Shown in pieces: positions 1 through 5,902 of a stretch of 10,328 nt of DNA. The stretch spans positions 1 through 10,328 of the forward strand of contig CAZQLE010000144.1 in the NCBI GenBank assembly GCA_964593905.1. Direction: 5' to 3'. The notes below the pieces were generated by a model, which saw only the letters and a program-made list of their open reading frames with translations, searched no databases and had not been told where the DNA came from. A program made the position numbers and the translations under genes. How positions within the stretch are numbered: position 1 is the first letter of the stretch; every line of letters starts with the position of its first letter. The DNA comes from CAZQLE01 sp964593905 (GTDB taxonomy: Bacteria; Chloroflexota; Anaerolineae; Anaerolineales; Anaerolineaceae).

Positions 1-44
1 CCCCCGAAGCAACCGCCACCCCCGAGGGAGAGAACCCGGAATAA
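1..44 (+). CDS. 3' end of an unidentified upstream gene (partial)
   Basis: An open frame enters from the left edge and ends at TAA 42-44. Its last residues read PEATATPEGENPE, a Pro/Thr/Glu-rich tail typical of a disordered C-terminus. It is in the same frame as rsgA, whose ATG follows 6 bases after the stop. There is no good ribosome-binding site close to that ATG, which suggests the two genes are co-transcribed and that rsgA is translated partly by reinitiation. In related bacteria rsgA can follow Ser/Thr kinase or cell-wall genes, but 13 residues cannot identify the product. Confidence 0.4.
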   Translation, partial: PEATATPEGENPE

Positions 45-50
45 ACACCT

Positions 51-971
51 ATGAGTAAACTAACGCTGACCGGCCGTGTGCTGCGCTATCAATCGGGTTT
101 CTATCAGGTCTTAACCGCTGAGAGAACCTATATCTGCCAGCTTCGCGGCCGGCTCAAGCGCGGCCCCATGCGCGGCGACCTGGTGGCGGTGGGTGATATG
201 GTGGCCGCCACCGTTTTGCCCGACGGTACCGGCGCAATTGAAGAAGTGCTGCCGCGCAGCAGTGAGCTGATTCGTATGGCGCCCACCCCGCGCGGTGTCT
301 ATCGCCAGGTGTTGATGTCGAACCTGGACCAGATTGTGCTGGTCTTTGCCTGCGCCTACCCCGAACCGCGCCTGCGCATGTTGGATCGGTTTCTGGTGAT
401 CTGTGAAAAACAGGGCATTCCCCCGCTGATCGTAGCCAACAAGGTTGATCTGGTGGGTCTTGAAGAAGCCCACGAGATTTTTGATATGTACCAGTCGCTG
501 GGCTACCCGGTGTTGTTTGCCTCGGCCGAGGCCGGCCTGGGGGTGGATGAACTGCGCGAAAAGCTGAACGGTAAAATATCGGGCCTGGTGGGGCCTTCGG
601 GGGTGGGCAAATCGAGCCTGCTCAACGAAGTGCAGCCCGAGCTGGGGCTTAAGGTGCGCGAGGTGAGCGATTTTAACGACAAAGGGCGGCACACCACCGT
701 GGTGCGTGAACTTTTCCCGTTGAACGGCGGCGGTTTTGTGGCCGATCTGCCCGGTCTGCGCACCTTGGCGCTGTGGGATACCCAGCCCGAAGAGCTGGAC
801 GGGTACTTCCCCGAATTGCGCGTGCTGGTGGAACACTGTCAGTTTAGCGACTGCTCGCACGATGTGGAAGAACCCGGCTGCGCTGTGGTGGCCGCGGTGG
901 AGGCGGGCAAGGTGTTTGTAGAACGCTATGAGTCGTATTTGCGCATGCGCTTTGGCGAAGAAGACCGCTAG
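51..971 (+). CDS. rsgA: Ribosome small subunit-dependent GTPase A (RsgA/YjeQ)
   Basis: This is a cytoplasmic circularly permuted GTPase that acts in late maturation of the 30S ribosomal subunit. The 306-residue length is normal for the family. An N-terminal OB-fold (about residues 1-75) precedes the GTPase domain, whose motifs appear in the permuted order: G4 NKVD at 130-133, G1 GPSGVGKSS at 181-189, the G2-like GRHTT at 212-216, and G3 DLPG at 232-235. The C-terminal zinc knuckle is visible as C263, C268, H270 and C277. G3 reads DLPGL where most RsgA proteins have DTPG; this is a mild family variant and should not abolish function. The ATG at 51 lies 6 bases after an upstream stop and lacks a close Shine-Dalgarno; the nearest purine run is GGGAGAG around 26-32. 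The permuted motif order plus the zinc knuckle make the assignment firm. Confidence 0.96.
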   Translation: MSKLTLTGRVLRYQSGFYQVLTAERTYICQLRGRLKRGPMRGDLVAVGDMVAATVLPDGTGAIEEVLPRSSELIRMAPTPRGVYRQVLMSNLDQIVLVFACAYPEPRLRMLDRFLVICEKQGIPPLIVANKVDLVGLEEAHEIFDMYQSLGYPVLFASAEAGLGVDELREKLNGKISGLVGPSGVGKSSLLNEVQPELGLKVREVSDFNDKGRHTTVVRELFPLNGGGFVADLPGLRTLALWDTQPEELDGYFPELRVLVEHCQFSDCSHDVEEPGCAVVAAVEAGKVFVERYESYLRMRFGEEDR

Positions 972-1035
972 GCGCGGCCAGAGGACGATACCTGCCAGAC
1001 AGAACGGGTTTGAAAGGATAGCGGGGAAAGCGCCT

Positions 1036-1920
1036 ATGACCCAACAGATTTCAAAACGCAAACGTATTTTCCGCGGCATCGGCATCGGGTTTGCCGTGCT
1101 GGTGGTGCTGGTCTATCTCGGCCTGCCGGCGGCGATGGGCGTCTCGGCCGTGCTCTCTAATCGCGCGGCGGTGGGTGAACCGCCGGCCGGTTTTGAAGAA
1201 GCGCTTTTGCACACCGCCGACGGGTTGGAACTGCGCGCCTGGTATCACCCGCCCGCCAATGGCGCGGTGATCCTTTTGCTGCATGGCGCCGGCGGCTCGC
1301 GCACGGGCGTGCGTTCTTATGCCGAACTGTTGGCCGGGCATGGTTACGGCGTTCTGGCTTTTGACCTGCGCGGGCATGGCCAAAGCCAGGGCCAGACCAA
1401 CCGCCTGGGCTGGCAGGGCACGGCCGATATCGGCGCGGCGCTAGACTTTTTGCGCCAGCGGGCCGAAGTGCGGCAAATTGGCGGGCTGGGAATTTCGATG
1501 GGTGGCGAAGCGCTGCTGGGTGCGGCAGCCGCCTACCCAGAGGTGCGCGCCATGGCCGCCGACGGCGCCACGCGGCGCTGCACGGCCGAACTGCTGGCGC
1601 TGGAATCGGAACGACCGCTGGTGCGCAATTTTACCGCGCGGGTGATGTATGCCACGGTGCAACTGCTCAGCGGTGAACAACCGCCCACGCCGCTGCTGAC
1701 ATCGATGCTGGCCGCGGACCAGACCCAATTTTTGTTCATCGCCGGCGGCGGCAACGCGCTGGAAGTGGCGTTTAACGAGTTGTTTGCCAGCCGCCTGGGT
1801 GAGCGGGCCGAATTATGGGTTGCGCCCGGCGCTGCGCACACCGCTGCTTTTTTGCTCTATCCGCAGGAATATGGGCAGCGCCTGACAGCGTTTTTTGACC
1901 GCGTGCTGCTGGAGGAATAA
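1036..1920 (+). CDS. Membrane-anchored alpha/beta hydrolase
   Basis: This is a serine hydrolase of the alpha/beta-hydrolase superfamily, 294 residues. The substrate cannot be told from sequence; esterase or peptidase-like activity is likely. A basic N-terminus (KRKR at 7-10) precedes one hydrophobic segment (about 14-40), which suggests a membrane anchor with the catalytic domain outside. Motifs are the oxyanion-hole HGAGGS at 83-88, DLRGHGQS at 110-117, nucleophile elbow GISMGG with Ser154, and the late His268 in GAAHT. The acid is not in the usual Asp context; Glu243 after the strand FLFIAGGGN is the best candidate. The frame stays open upstream to 928, but that start lies inside rsgA. The ATG at 1036 is chosen because GAAAGGA and GGGGAAAG lie just upstream and because it begins a proper anchor sequence. 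It starts 64 bases after rsgA and is probably co-transcribed with it. Confidence 0.88.
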   Translation: MTQQISKRKRIFRGIGIGFAVLVVLVYLGLPAAMGVSAVLSNRAAVGEPPAGFEEALLHTADGLELRAWYHPPANGAVILLLHGAGGSRTGVRSYAELLAGHGYGVLAFDLRGHGQSQGQTNRLGWQGTADIGAALDFLRQRAEVRQIGGLGISMGGEALLGAAAAYPEVRAMAADGATRRCTAELLALESERPLVRNFTARVMYATVQLLSGEQPPTPLLTSMLAADQTQFLFIAGGGNALEVAFNELFASRLGERAELWVAPGAAHTAAFLLYPQEYGQRLTAFFDRVLLEE

Positions 1921-1937
1921 CCCGCCTGTGCATCTGT

Positions 1938-1958
1938 CTGCTGCGCCCGGCGCAGCAG
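1938..1958. terminator. Hairpin between convergent genes, possible bidirectional terminator
   Basis: CTGCTGCGC (1938-1946) and GCGCAGCAG (1950-1958) form a perfect 9-bp stem with a 3-base loop. It sits 18 bases after the hydrolase stop and about 70 bases beyond the end of the convergent Nudix gene. Neither side carries a clear T-run, so it is not a textbook intrinsic terminator. The position between two convergent 3' ends supports a transcript-end or RNA-stabilising role. Confidence 0.45.
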
Positions 1959-2028
1959 CTCTATCTCGCCGTCTGATTGTGCGGCGGCGCTTAAGATCAT
2001 CTCTACAAACCCGCGTAATTTTTACCGG

Positions 2029-2484
2029 CTAGAAATTGGCATAATGCACACCGTTTTCAACGATGTTTGCCTCAAAATTAAGCAGCCCGTCGATTTTCAG
2101 GCGCTGGATGAGCTCTGGAAACACTGTTTCTGAAACCAGTTGTTCATCGGTATACCAGTCTGCGCTGAGAATGCCCTCCAGCCGGCTTTCAGCGGTGGCG
2201 GTGACGACCCCCTCGATATACCGGCAGCGGTACCAGATTTTTAGCATCTGAAAACGGGAGGAGCGGGCGTTTTCGATCATCACCGGCACTTGCGGTTCCA
2301 CCCGGATTCCGGTTTCTTCAAAAACCTCGCGTTTCACCGTGTCGCGCAGGCTTTCACCGTCGTTGAGCCCACCCCCCGGCGCAACCAGATAACTCCCGTC
2401 TGCATGTGGGTAGCGGACGAGCAGGATTTTATCGTGGTGGATGACAAAACCGCCGGCGGCGATGCGCTGCGTATAATTTTCCAT
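2029..2484 (-). CDS. Nudix hydrolase
   Basis: This 151-residue cytoplasmic protein hydrolyses a nucleoside diphosphate linked to another group; the substrate is not predictable. The Nudix box is complete: G38, five residues, E44, seven residues, then R52-E53-V54-F55-E56-E57-T58-G59-I60, which matches Gx5Ex7REUxEExGU. The glutamates of REVFEE would bind the catalytic metal. The preceding AAGGFVIHHDKILLVRY segment gives the first beta strands, and YLVAPGGG leads into the box as in typical MutT-like enzymes. The start is supported by AAAGGA about 9 bases upstream on the minus strand. It is convergent with the alpha/beta hydrolase. The upstream minus-strand neighbour is about 170 bases away, so an independent promoter is likely, although none is convincing. 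Confidence 0.92.
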   Translation of the reverse strand: MENYTQRIAAGGFVIHHDKILLVRYPHADGSYLVAPGGGLNDGESLRDTVKREVFEETGIRVEPQVPVMIENARSSRFQMLKIWYRCRYIEGVVTATAESRLEGILSADWYTDEQLVSETVFPELIQRLKIDGLLNFEANIVENGVHYANF

Positions 2485-2653
2485 GAGAGTATATCCTTTG
2501 GGTTGGGGCGGCTGTGCGGTAGGTGGTATGGTTGGCCTGCTTGCTCACCCGGGTGGTGGTCTAAATTTGAGATGGTTTTTTACGACTTTTAAAATGTAAC
2601 GTGAGTTCGGGATATGAAATAGCGTTTGAGGAATGAGATGAAAATACTAAAGC

Positions 2654-2893
2654 CTAAGAGATTTCCTTCAGGACCTCGTCAATTTCCTTATCGGATGCCA
2701 TCCAATTTTCGGCCTTCATCTCGTATAACTTGATCAAACCTAAAACAAAGAGAGGATCTTCTGCCCCAAACACATTTCCATCTTTTGAAGCAAAGCAGTA
2801 ACCTTTCTTTTTATCATAGGTAAAGGCGTAACCCAGTTGCCGAATGAGCAAGATTGCAGGTACGACGGTATTGCCACCAGCATACAGTTTCAT
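2654..2893 (-). CDS. Small hypothetical protein, 79 residues
   Basis: This is a small soluble protein I do not recognise. It has no signal peptide, no membrane segment and no obvious metal-binding pattern. Visible features are the N-terminus MKLYAGGNTVVP, the stretch GYAFTYDKKKGYCF (21-34) that could form a beta hairpin, FASKDGNVFGAEDPL (34-48), and a charged helical end with EMKAENW and DKEIDEVLKEIS. The frame is open further upstream, to a possible ATG at 2959. The ATG at 2893 is preferred because AGAGG lies about 7 bases upstream and because the extra 22 residues look like translated leader sequence. The gene is less GC-rich than the surrounding blocks and lies beside a decayed transposase, so it may have arrived with mobile DNA. 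Its clean frame and good ribosome-binding site argue that it is real. Confidence 0.6.
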   Translation of the reverse strand: MKLYAGGNTVVPAILLIRQLGYAFTYDKKKGYCFASKDGNVFGAEDPLFVLGLIKLYEMKAENWMASDKEIDEVLKEIS

Positions 2894-2989
2894 CGTTTGC
2901 CTCTGACGAAAGAATTTAAAAAGGATAGTCTCCGAATGAGAGTAAACTTTTGTCACCACAACAACAGTTGAAACCCCAGGAGACCCTCA

Positions 2990-3381
2990 ATGGACAGTTT
3001 ACTCGTTTTGTCCTGCGATGTCGATGATTACTGCAAGGTGTTTTTACCTATCTGGAACCGGCAACTGCTTGCATTGGACAGAATCAGCGTCACCGATCTT
3101 GTTCATTGATGATCAGTGAGATTATGACCATCTTGATTGCCTTTTACCAATCGCACTACCGTGACTTCAAAGCCTATTACAACGAGTAAGTCCTAGAATA
3201 TTGGTAGACAGGGCTTCCTGGACTGATCAGTTATACACGCTTTGTGGAGTATATCTCCCCGGCTTTGGTGCCGCTGATTTTGTACTTACGAAGTTACTGC
3301 TTGGGCAACTGCACTGAGCTTTCTTTCATTTATTCCATTTCCTTGGATGCGCGCCTCAATCAATGGATCCATTGCCACAAA
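2990..3381 (+). pseudogene. IS982-family transposase remnant (N-terminal part, frameshifted, with in-frame stops)
   Basis: This is the decayed 5' half of an IS982-type DDE transposase. AGGAGA at about 2978-2983 and ATG 2990 start a frame reading MDSLLVLSCDVDDYCKVFLP, the usual IS982 N-terminus (CDVDDFC...F.P.W..QLL). That frame stops at TGA 3107-3109. Homology resumes in another frame at 3109 with ISEIMTILIAFYQSHYRDFK, matching the family's SEVMTI...FHQSxYRDFK block. This frame then meets TAA 3187-3189 and TAG 3205-3207, and reads through to LPGLISYTRFVEYISPALVP and LNQWIHCHK. The position of the first catalytic Asp (family FIDST) is TAT 3331-3333, giving FIYSI, so catalysis would be lost. 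Nothing of the C-terminal half, with the second Asp and the Glu, is present. Recognisable homology ends near 3381. Terminal inverted repeats and target duplications could not be identified. Confidence 0.82.
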
Positions 3382-3393
3382 CCCCTGGCGAGG

Positions 3394-4095
3394 TTACTCG
3401 TGCGCGCCGTCAAAGGTGAATTTGATTTCTTTAAAATGCCTGGCAAGATGACCCAGCAAACCGCGGATAAAAAGAATCAGCCCCAGCATCTCAAGGCTTT
3501 CTTCAAACGTCACGATCAGGCAGTAGACTAAACCGCGCTGATGAGTTTCGACGTAGCGGCCCCCGATCATCTCCACCCCAAGGCTGCCCCCCAGGTAGAC
3601 CACAGCCGCAATGAAAAAATAGAGCCGGGTTTTTGCATCCAGATCGAACCAGAAGCGCACAAAGAAGGGCGTCAGCGCCAGAACCAGGGTGATGCCGGGG
3701 ATGACCCAGGCGAAGTAGAATATGCCCAGCGGACCCTCTCCCAGCAGATTTTGAATTGGCACAACCAGATTCTCGTGGATCGAAAAAGCCTCGTCATAGG
3801 TCATGACCAGGAACCCGAGGGAAAGCGCTGCCCAGTAAGCAGCCGAGGGGGTCTTTTTGTTGAGGATGAAGAGCACTGCCAGGAGCAAAGAGGCAAAAAC
3901 AAGCAGCAAAGTGGAGAAAAAGGCGGGAATGTTTCGCTCGCCATCCACATTAAACAGCGGAACCAGCCCCATCAGGTTTTCATACCCGAACTGAAACTTT
4001 GCCACCTGTCCGGCGAGGCTGGCAAGAATCAGCATTAATGCCAACACGCCCAGTATGCGTGCAATCACAGTGGGATTCAGGGCTATTTGCTTCAT
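3394..4095 (-). CDS. Polytopic membrane protein with DExxxxHE and EExxE motifs
   Basis: This 233-residue integral membrane protein is of unknown function. About six hydrophobic segments are visible, near 12-30, 57-78, 85-100, 124-147, 158-175 and 190-214. Unusual for plain helices, acidic and His residues sit in or at the edge of the membrane: DEAFSIHE at 101-108, E175 in GVEMIGG, H185 in ETHQRG, and FEESLEM at 197-203. The pattern suggests a buried metal, cofactor or proton site; this is inference. The ATG at 4095 is chosen because AGGAG lies 5 bases upstream; an earlier TTG at 4176 has a poor context. The C-terminus is charged (HFKEIKF). The stop codon lies about 12 bases from the end of the facing IS982 remnant, so the original 3' end may have been altered. 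No family name is claimed. Confidence 0.82.
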   Translation of the reverse strand: MKQIALNPTVIARILGVLALMLILASLAGQVAKFQFGYENLMGLVPLFNVDGERNIPAFFSTLLLVFASLLLAVLFILNKKTPSAAYWAALSLGFLVMTYDEAFSIHENLVVPIQNLLGEGPLGIFYFAWVIPGITLVLALTPFFVRFWFDLDAKTRLYFFIAAVVYLGGSLGVEMIGGRYVETHQRGLVYCLIVTFEESLEMLGLILFIRGLLGHLARHFKEIKFTFDGAHE

Positions 4096-4218
4096 ATTTC
4101 TCCTGCGTTGTTTTTCGGGCCTGGCGATTGATTTTGCAAACTTTGAATCAGGCCGGGAAGGTGAAATCTGCTGCAAATCAGCCGGTTTATTTCCACCCCG
4201 ATTGAATCCCTGCTCATT

Positions 4219-4246
4219 ATTTTAACGAGTTCTGAACTCAAGTCAA
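4219..4246 (-). promoter_or_regulatory. Promoter with palindromic spacer, for the membrane-protein gene
   Basis: Read on the minus strand, TTGACT (-35, 4246-4241) and TAAAAT (-10, 4224-4219) are separated by 16 bases, a good sigma-70-type arrangement. The spacer contains a perfect inverted repeat, GAGTTC-A-GAACTC on the minus strand (4227-4239), which would suit binding by a dimeric repressor or activator. The predicted transcript starts near 4212 and would have a leader of about 115 bases before ATG 4095. Confidence 0.5.
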
Positions 4247-4277
4247 TTATTTCGCACACCCCACTTTTTTTGGCCGG

Positions 4278-4307
4278 TTGCACCGGGGCAGGCCGTAATA
4301 GTATAAT
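4278..4307 (+). promoter_or_regulatory. Sigma-70-like promoter of the propeller/MoaD operon
   Basis: TTGCAC (4278-4283) and a consensus TATAAT (4302-4307) are separated by 18 bases. Transcription would begin near 4314, about 75 bases before the ATG at 4389. It is divergent from, and only about 30 bases away from, the promoter of the membrane-protein gene, so a regulator bound there could affect both. Confidence 0.6.
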
Positions 4308-4331
4308 CTTGATAAACATTTACCAAATTGT

Positions 4332-4369
4332 CCCGCGCGCGCAGGCTCACAGACGACCGCGCGCGCGGG
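4332..4369 (+). promoter_or_regulatory. GC-only 11-bp hairpin in the mRNA leader
   Basis: CCCGCGCGCGC (4332-4342) pairs perfectly with GCGCGCGCGGG (4359-4369) around a 16-base loop. It lies between the -10 box and the ribosome-binding region of the propeller gene, so it would form near the 5' end of the mRNA. No T-run follows, and the next bases are purine-rich (GGAGGGAAAGGG), so it is not an intrinsic terminator. The likely role is mRNA protection or control of translation. The alternating CG tracts could also favour Z-DNA. Confidence 0.6.
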
Positions 4370-4388
4370 GAGGGAAAGGGTAGGAAAG

Positions 4389-5525
4389 ATGAACGCAGCA
4401 AAACAATCTGTCACTCTGCTGGCGGCCACGCGCAAGGGAGCCTTCTTTTTAACCGGCAGCCCGGCCAACCCGGCCTGGACGGTGAGCGCACCGGCGCTGC
4501 TGGGCGCGATGATCAACCAGGTGGCGCTCGACCCGCGCGACGGCCGCACCCTGTTGATGGCGGCCCAGCCGGGCCACCTGGGGCCGACCATTTACCGCTC
4601 CACCGATTTTGGCGCCACCTGGCAAGAGGCCAGCCGCCCGCCGGCTTTTCCCAAAAGCGAGGGCGGCGAGGCGGTGCGCTACACCTTCTGGCTGGCGGCG
4701 GGGCACGCCACTCAGCCGGGGGTGTGGTATGCCGGCACCTGCCCGCCGGCGCTCTTTCGCAGCGCCGACGGCGGCGATACCTGGGAAGGGGTGGCCGGGT
4801 TTAACGAACACCCGCTGCGTCCCGAATGGGCTTCGCTGGGCGGCGAGGGCGAGATCCCCGATGGCAATATCCTGCACTCCATCCAGATCGACCCGCGCGA
4901 CCCGCGCCATCTGTATTTTGGCATTTCACCCGGCGGGGTGTTTGAGACGCGCGACGAAGGCGTCACCTGGGCGCCCTTGAACCGCGGCATTGTGTCTTAC
5001 TTTCTGCCCGACCCCGAGGCCGAATACGGCCACGACCCGCACGCGCTGCGCATTCATCCGCTGGACCCCGATCTGCTGCTGATGCAGACCCATACCGGCA
5101 TCTACCGCATGGAACGCGGCGCGGCGCGCTGGGAGCATGTGGGCCAGGCCATGCCCGCCGAGGTGGGCGATATTGGCTTTGTGATGCTGCTGCACCCGCG
5201 CAACGTGAACACCGCCTGGGTTTTTCCGATGGATGGCACTGAGATCTGGCCGCGCACCAGCCCGGGCGGCAAACCGGCGGTCTACCGCACCGGCGACCGC
5301 GGGGTTTCGTGGCAGCGCCAGGATGCCGGCTTCCCGCGCGAGCACGCCTATTTCACGGTCAAACGCCAGGCCATGACCAGTGACGGGCGCGACCCGCTGG
5401 GGCTGTACCTGGGCACCACCGGGGGGCAGGTGTGGGGCAGCTTTGACGAGGGGCAGCACTGGGTGCGGCTGGCCGATTCTCTGCCCGAAATTCTGGCCCT
5501 CGAGGCCGTTACACTGCCGCAATGA
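4389..5525 (+). CDS. BNR/Asp-box beta-propeller protein (sialidase/VPS10-like fold)
   Basis: This 378-residue protein is built of propeller repeats and would usually be auto-annotated as exo-alpha-sialidase or glycosyl hydrolase. Asp-box motifs (S/T-x-D-x-G-x-T/S/H-W) occur at 71-78 (STDFGATW), 125-132 (SADGGDTW), 187-194 (TRDEGVTW), 301-308 (TGDRGVSW) and 351-358 (SFDEGQHW). Degenerate versions end at W248 and W30. The seven Trp positions are spaced about 48-62 residues apart, as expected for a seven-bladed propeller. There is no signal peptide, so it is probably cytoplasmic, which is odd for a sialidase; I see no clear sialidase catalytic set (Arg triad, FRIP motif). Conserved-looking polar loops include GEGEIPDGN (152-160) and GHDPHALRIHP (214-224). 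The ribosome-binding site is AAAGGG or the closer AGGA. The stop overlaps the next gene's start in ATGA, so the two are translationally coupled. The biochemical role is unknown. Confidence 0.88.
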   Translation: MNAAKQSVTLLAATRKGAFFLTGSPANPAWTVSAPALLGAMINQVALDPRDGRTLLMAAQPGHLGPTIYRSTDFGATWQEASRPPAFPKSEGGEAVRYTFWLAAGHATQPGVWYAGTCPPALFRSADGGDTWEGVAGFNEHPLRPEWASLGGEGEIPDGNILHSIQIDPRDPRHLYFGISPGGVFETRDEGVTWAPLNRGIVSYFLPDPEAEYGHDPHALRIHPLDPDLLLMQTHTGIYRMERGAARWEHVGQAMPAEVGDIGFVMLLHPRNVNTAWVFPMDGTEIWPRTSPGGKPAVYRTGDRGVSWQRQDAGFPREHAYFTVKRQAMTSDGRDPLGLYLGTTGGQVWGSFDEGQHWVRLADSLPEILALEAVTLPQ

Positions 5526-5779
5526 AGGTCATCATTCCCACCCAACTACGTTCGTATACCCAGACCGCCGAGGTGCAGGCCGCCGGCGCCACGCTGGGCG
5601 AGCTGCTGCAAGACCTGGACCGGCAGTATCCGGGGATTCGCTTTCGCATGATCGACGAGCAGGATCGCATCCGGCAGCATATTCGCATATTTATCAACCG
5701 CGAGGTTGCCGACCGGTTGGAATCGCCCTTGCTGGCCGGGGATGAGGTGCGCATTATCGGGGCGCTCAGCGGCGGGTGA
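5522..5779 (+). CDS. MoaD/ThiS-family ubiquitin-fold protein with C-terminal Gly-Gly
   Basis: This 85-residue beta-grasp protein has the pattern of MoaD/ThiS sulfur carriers: an N-terminal strand MKVIIPTQLRSY, a helix TLGELLQDLDRQYPGIR (24-40), the strand HIRIFINREVAD (53-64), and a final strand DEVRIIGALSGG (74-85). The terminal Gly-Gly is where an E1-like enzyme would adenylate the protein, which could then carry sulfur as a thiocarboxylate or be conjugated to lysines. It starts inside the stop codon of the propeller gene (4-base overlap), so both are probably made together. No moaE, moeB, thiF, thiG or cysteine-synthase gene lies nearby. A role in molybdopterin or thiamine synthesis is therefore not supported by context, and a dedicated partnership with the propeller is more likely. 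The family call is firm; the pathway is not known. Confidence 0.92.
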   Translation: MKVIIPTQLRSYTQTAEVQAAGATLGELLQDLDRQYPGIRFRMIDEQDRIRQHIRIFINREVADRLESPLLAGDEVRIIGALSGG

Positions 5780-5902
5780 GCACGCGCCACCTGCCCCGGC
5801 AGCTGTCTGATGGATCGTTTTCAGGGCCTTGCCGGGCAGCAAAAAGCTGCGCGGGCGTTGATCGCCACGGGTTTGGCTGTGGTCGGAGCAAGAACTTCTG
5901 TA

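Noticed and set aside
111..1085. 324-codon open frame on the minus strand
   Set aside because: It lies antisense to rsgA, which has full GTPase motifs. The translation is rich in His, Gln and Arg with no recognisable domain, as expected of a shadow frame in GC-rich DNA.
2546..2556. Short palindrome CACCCGGGTG upstream of the Nudix gene
   Set aside because: It is only 10 bases long, is not placed in a convincing promoter, and such sites are frequent by chance.
3244..3531. 95-codon plus-strand open frame
   Set aside because: Its first half is the transposase remnant after its last in-frame stop. Its second half is the antisense of the membrane gene. It is not a gene of its own.
3541..4038. 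165-codon plus-strand open frame
   Set aside because: It is antisense to the membrane protein and its translation is polar and low-complexity, the expected mirror of hydrophobic codons.
4926..5522. 198-codon minus-strand open frame
   Set aside because: It lies antisense to the propeller gene, whose Asp-box repeats show which strand is coding.
4389..5525. Annotation of the propeller as a true exo-alpha-sialidase
   Set aside because: Asp boxes alone show the fold. There is no export signal and no visible sialidase catalytic residues, so the enzymatic name is not supported.
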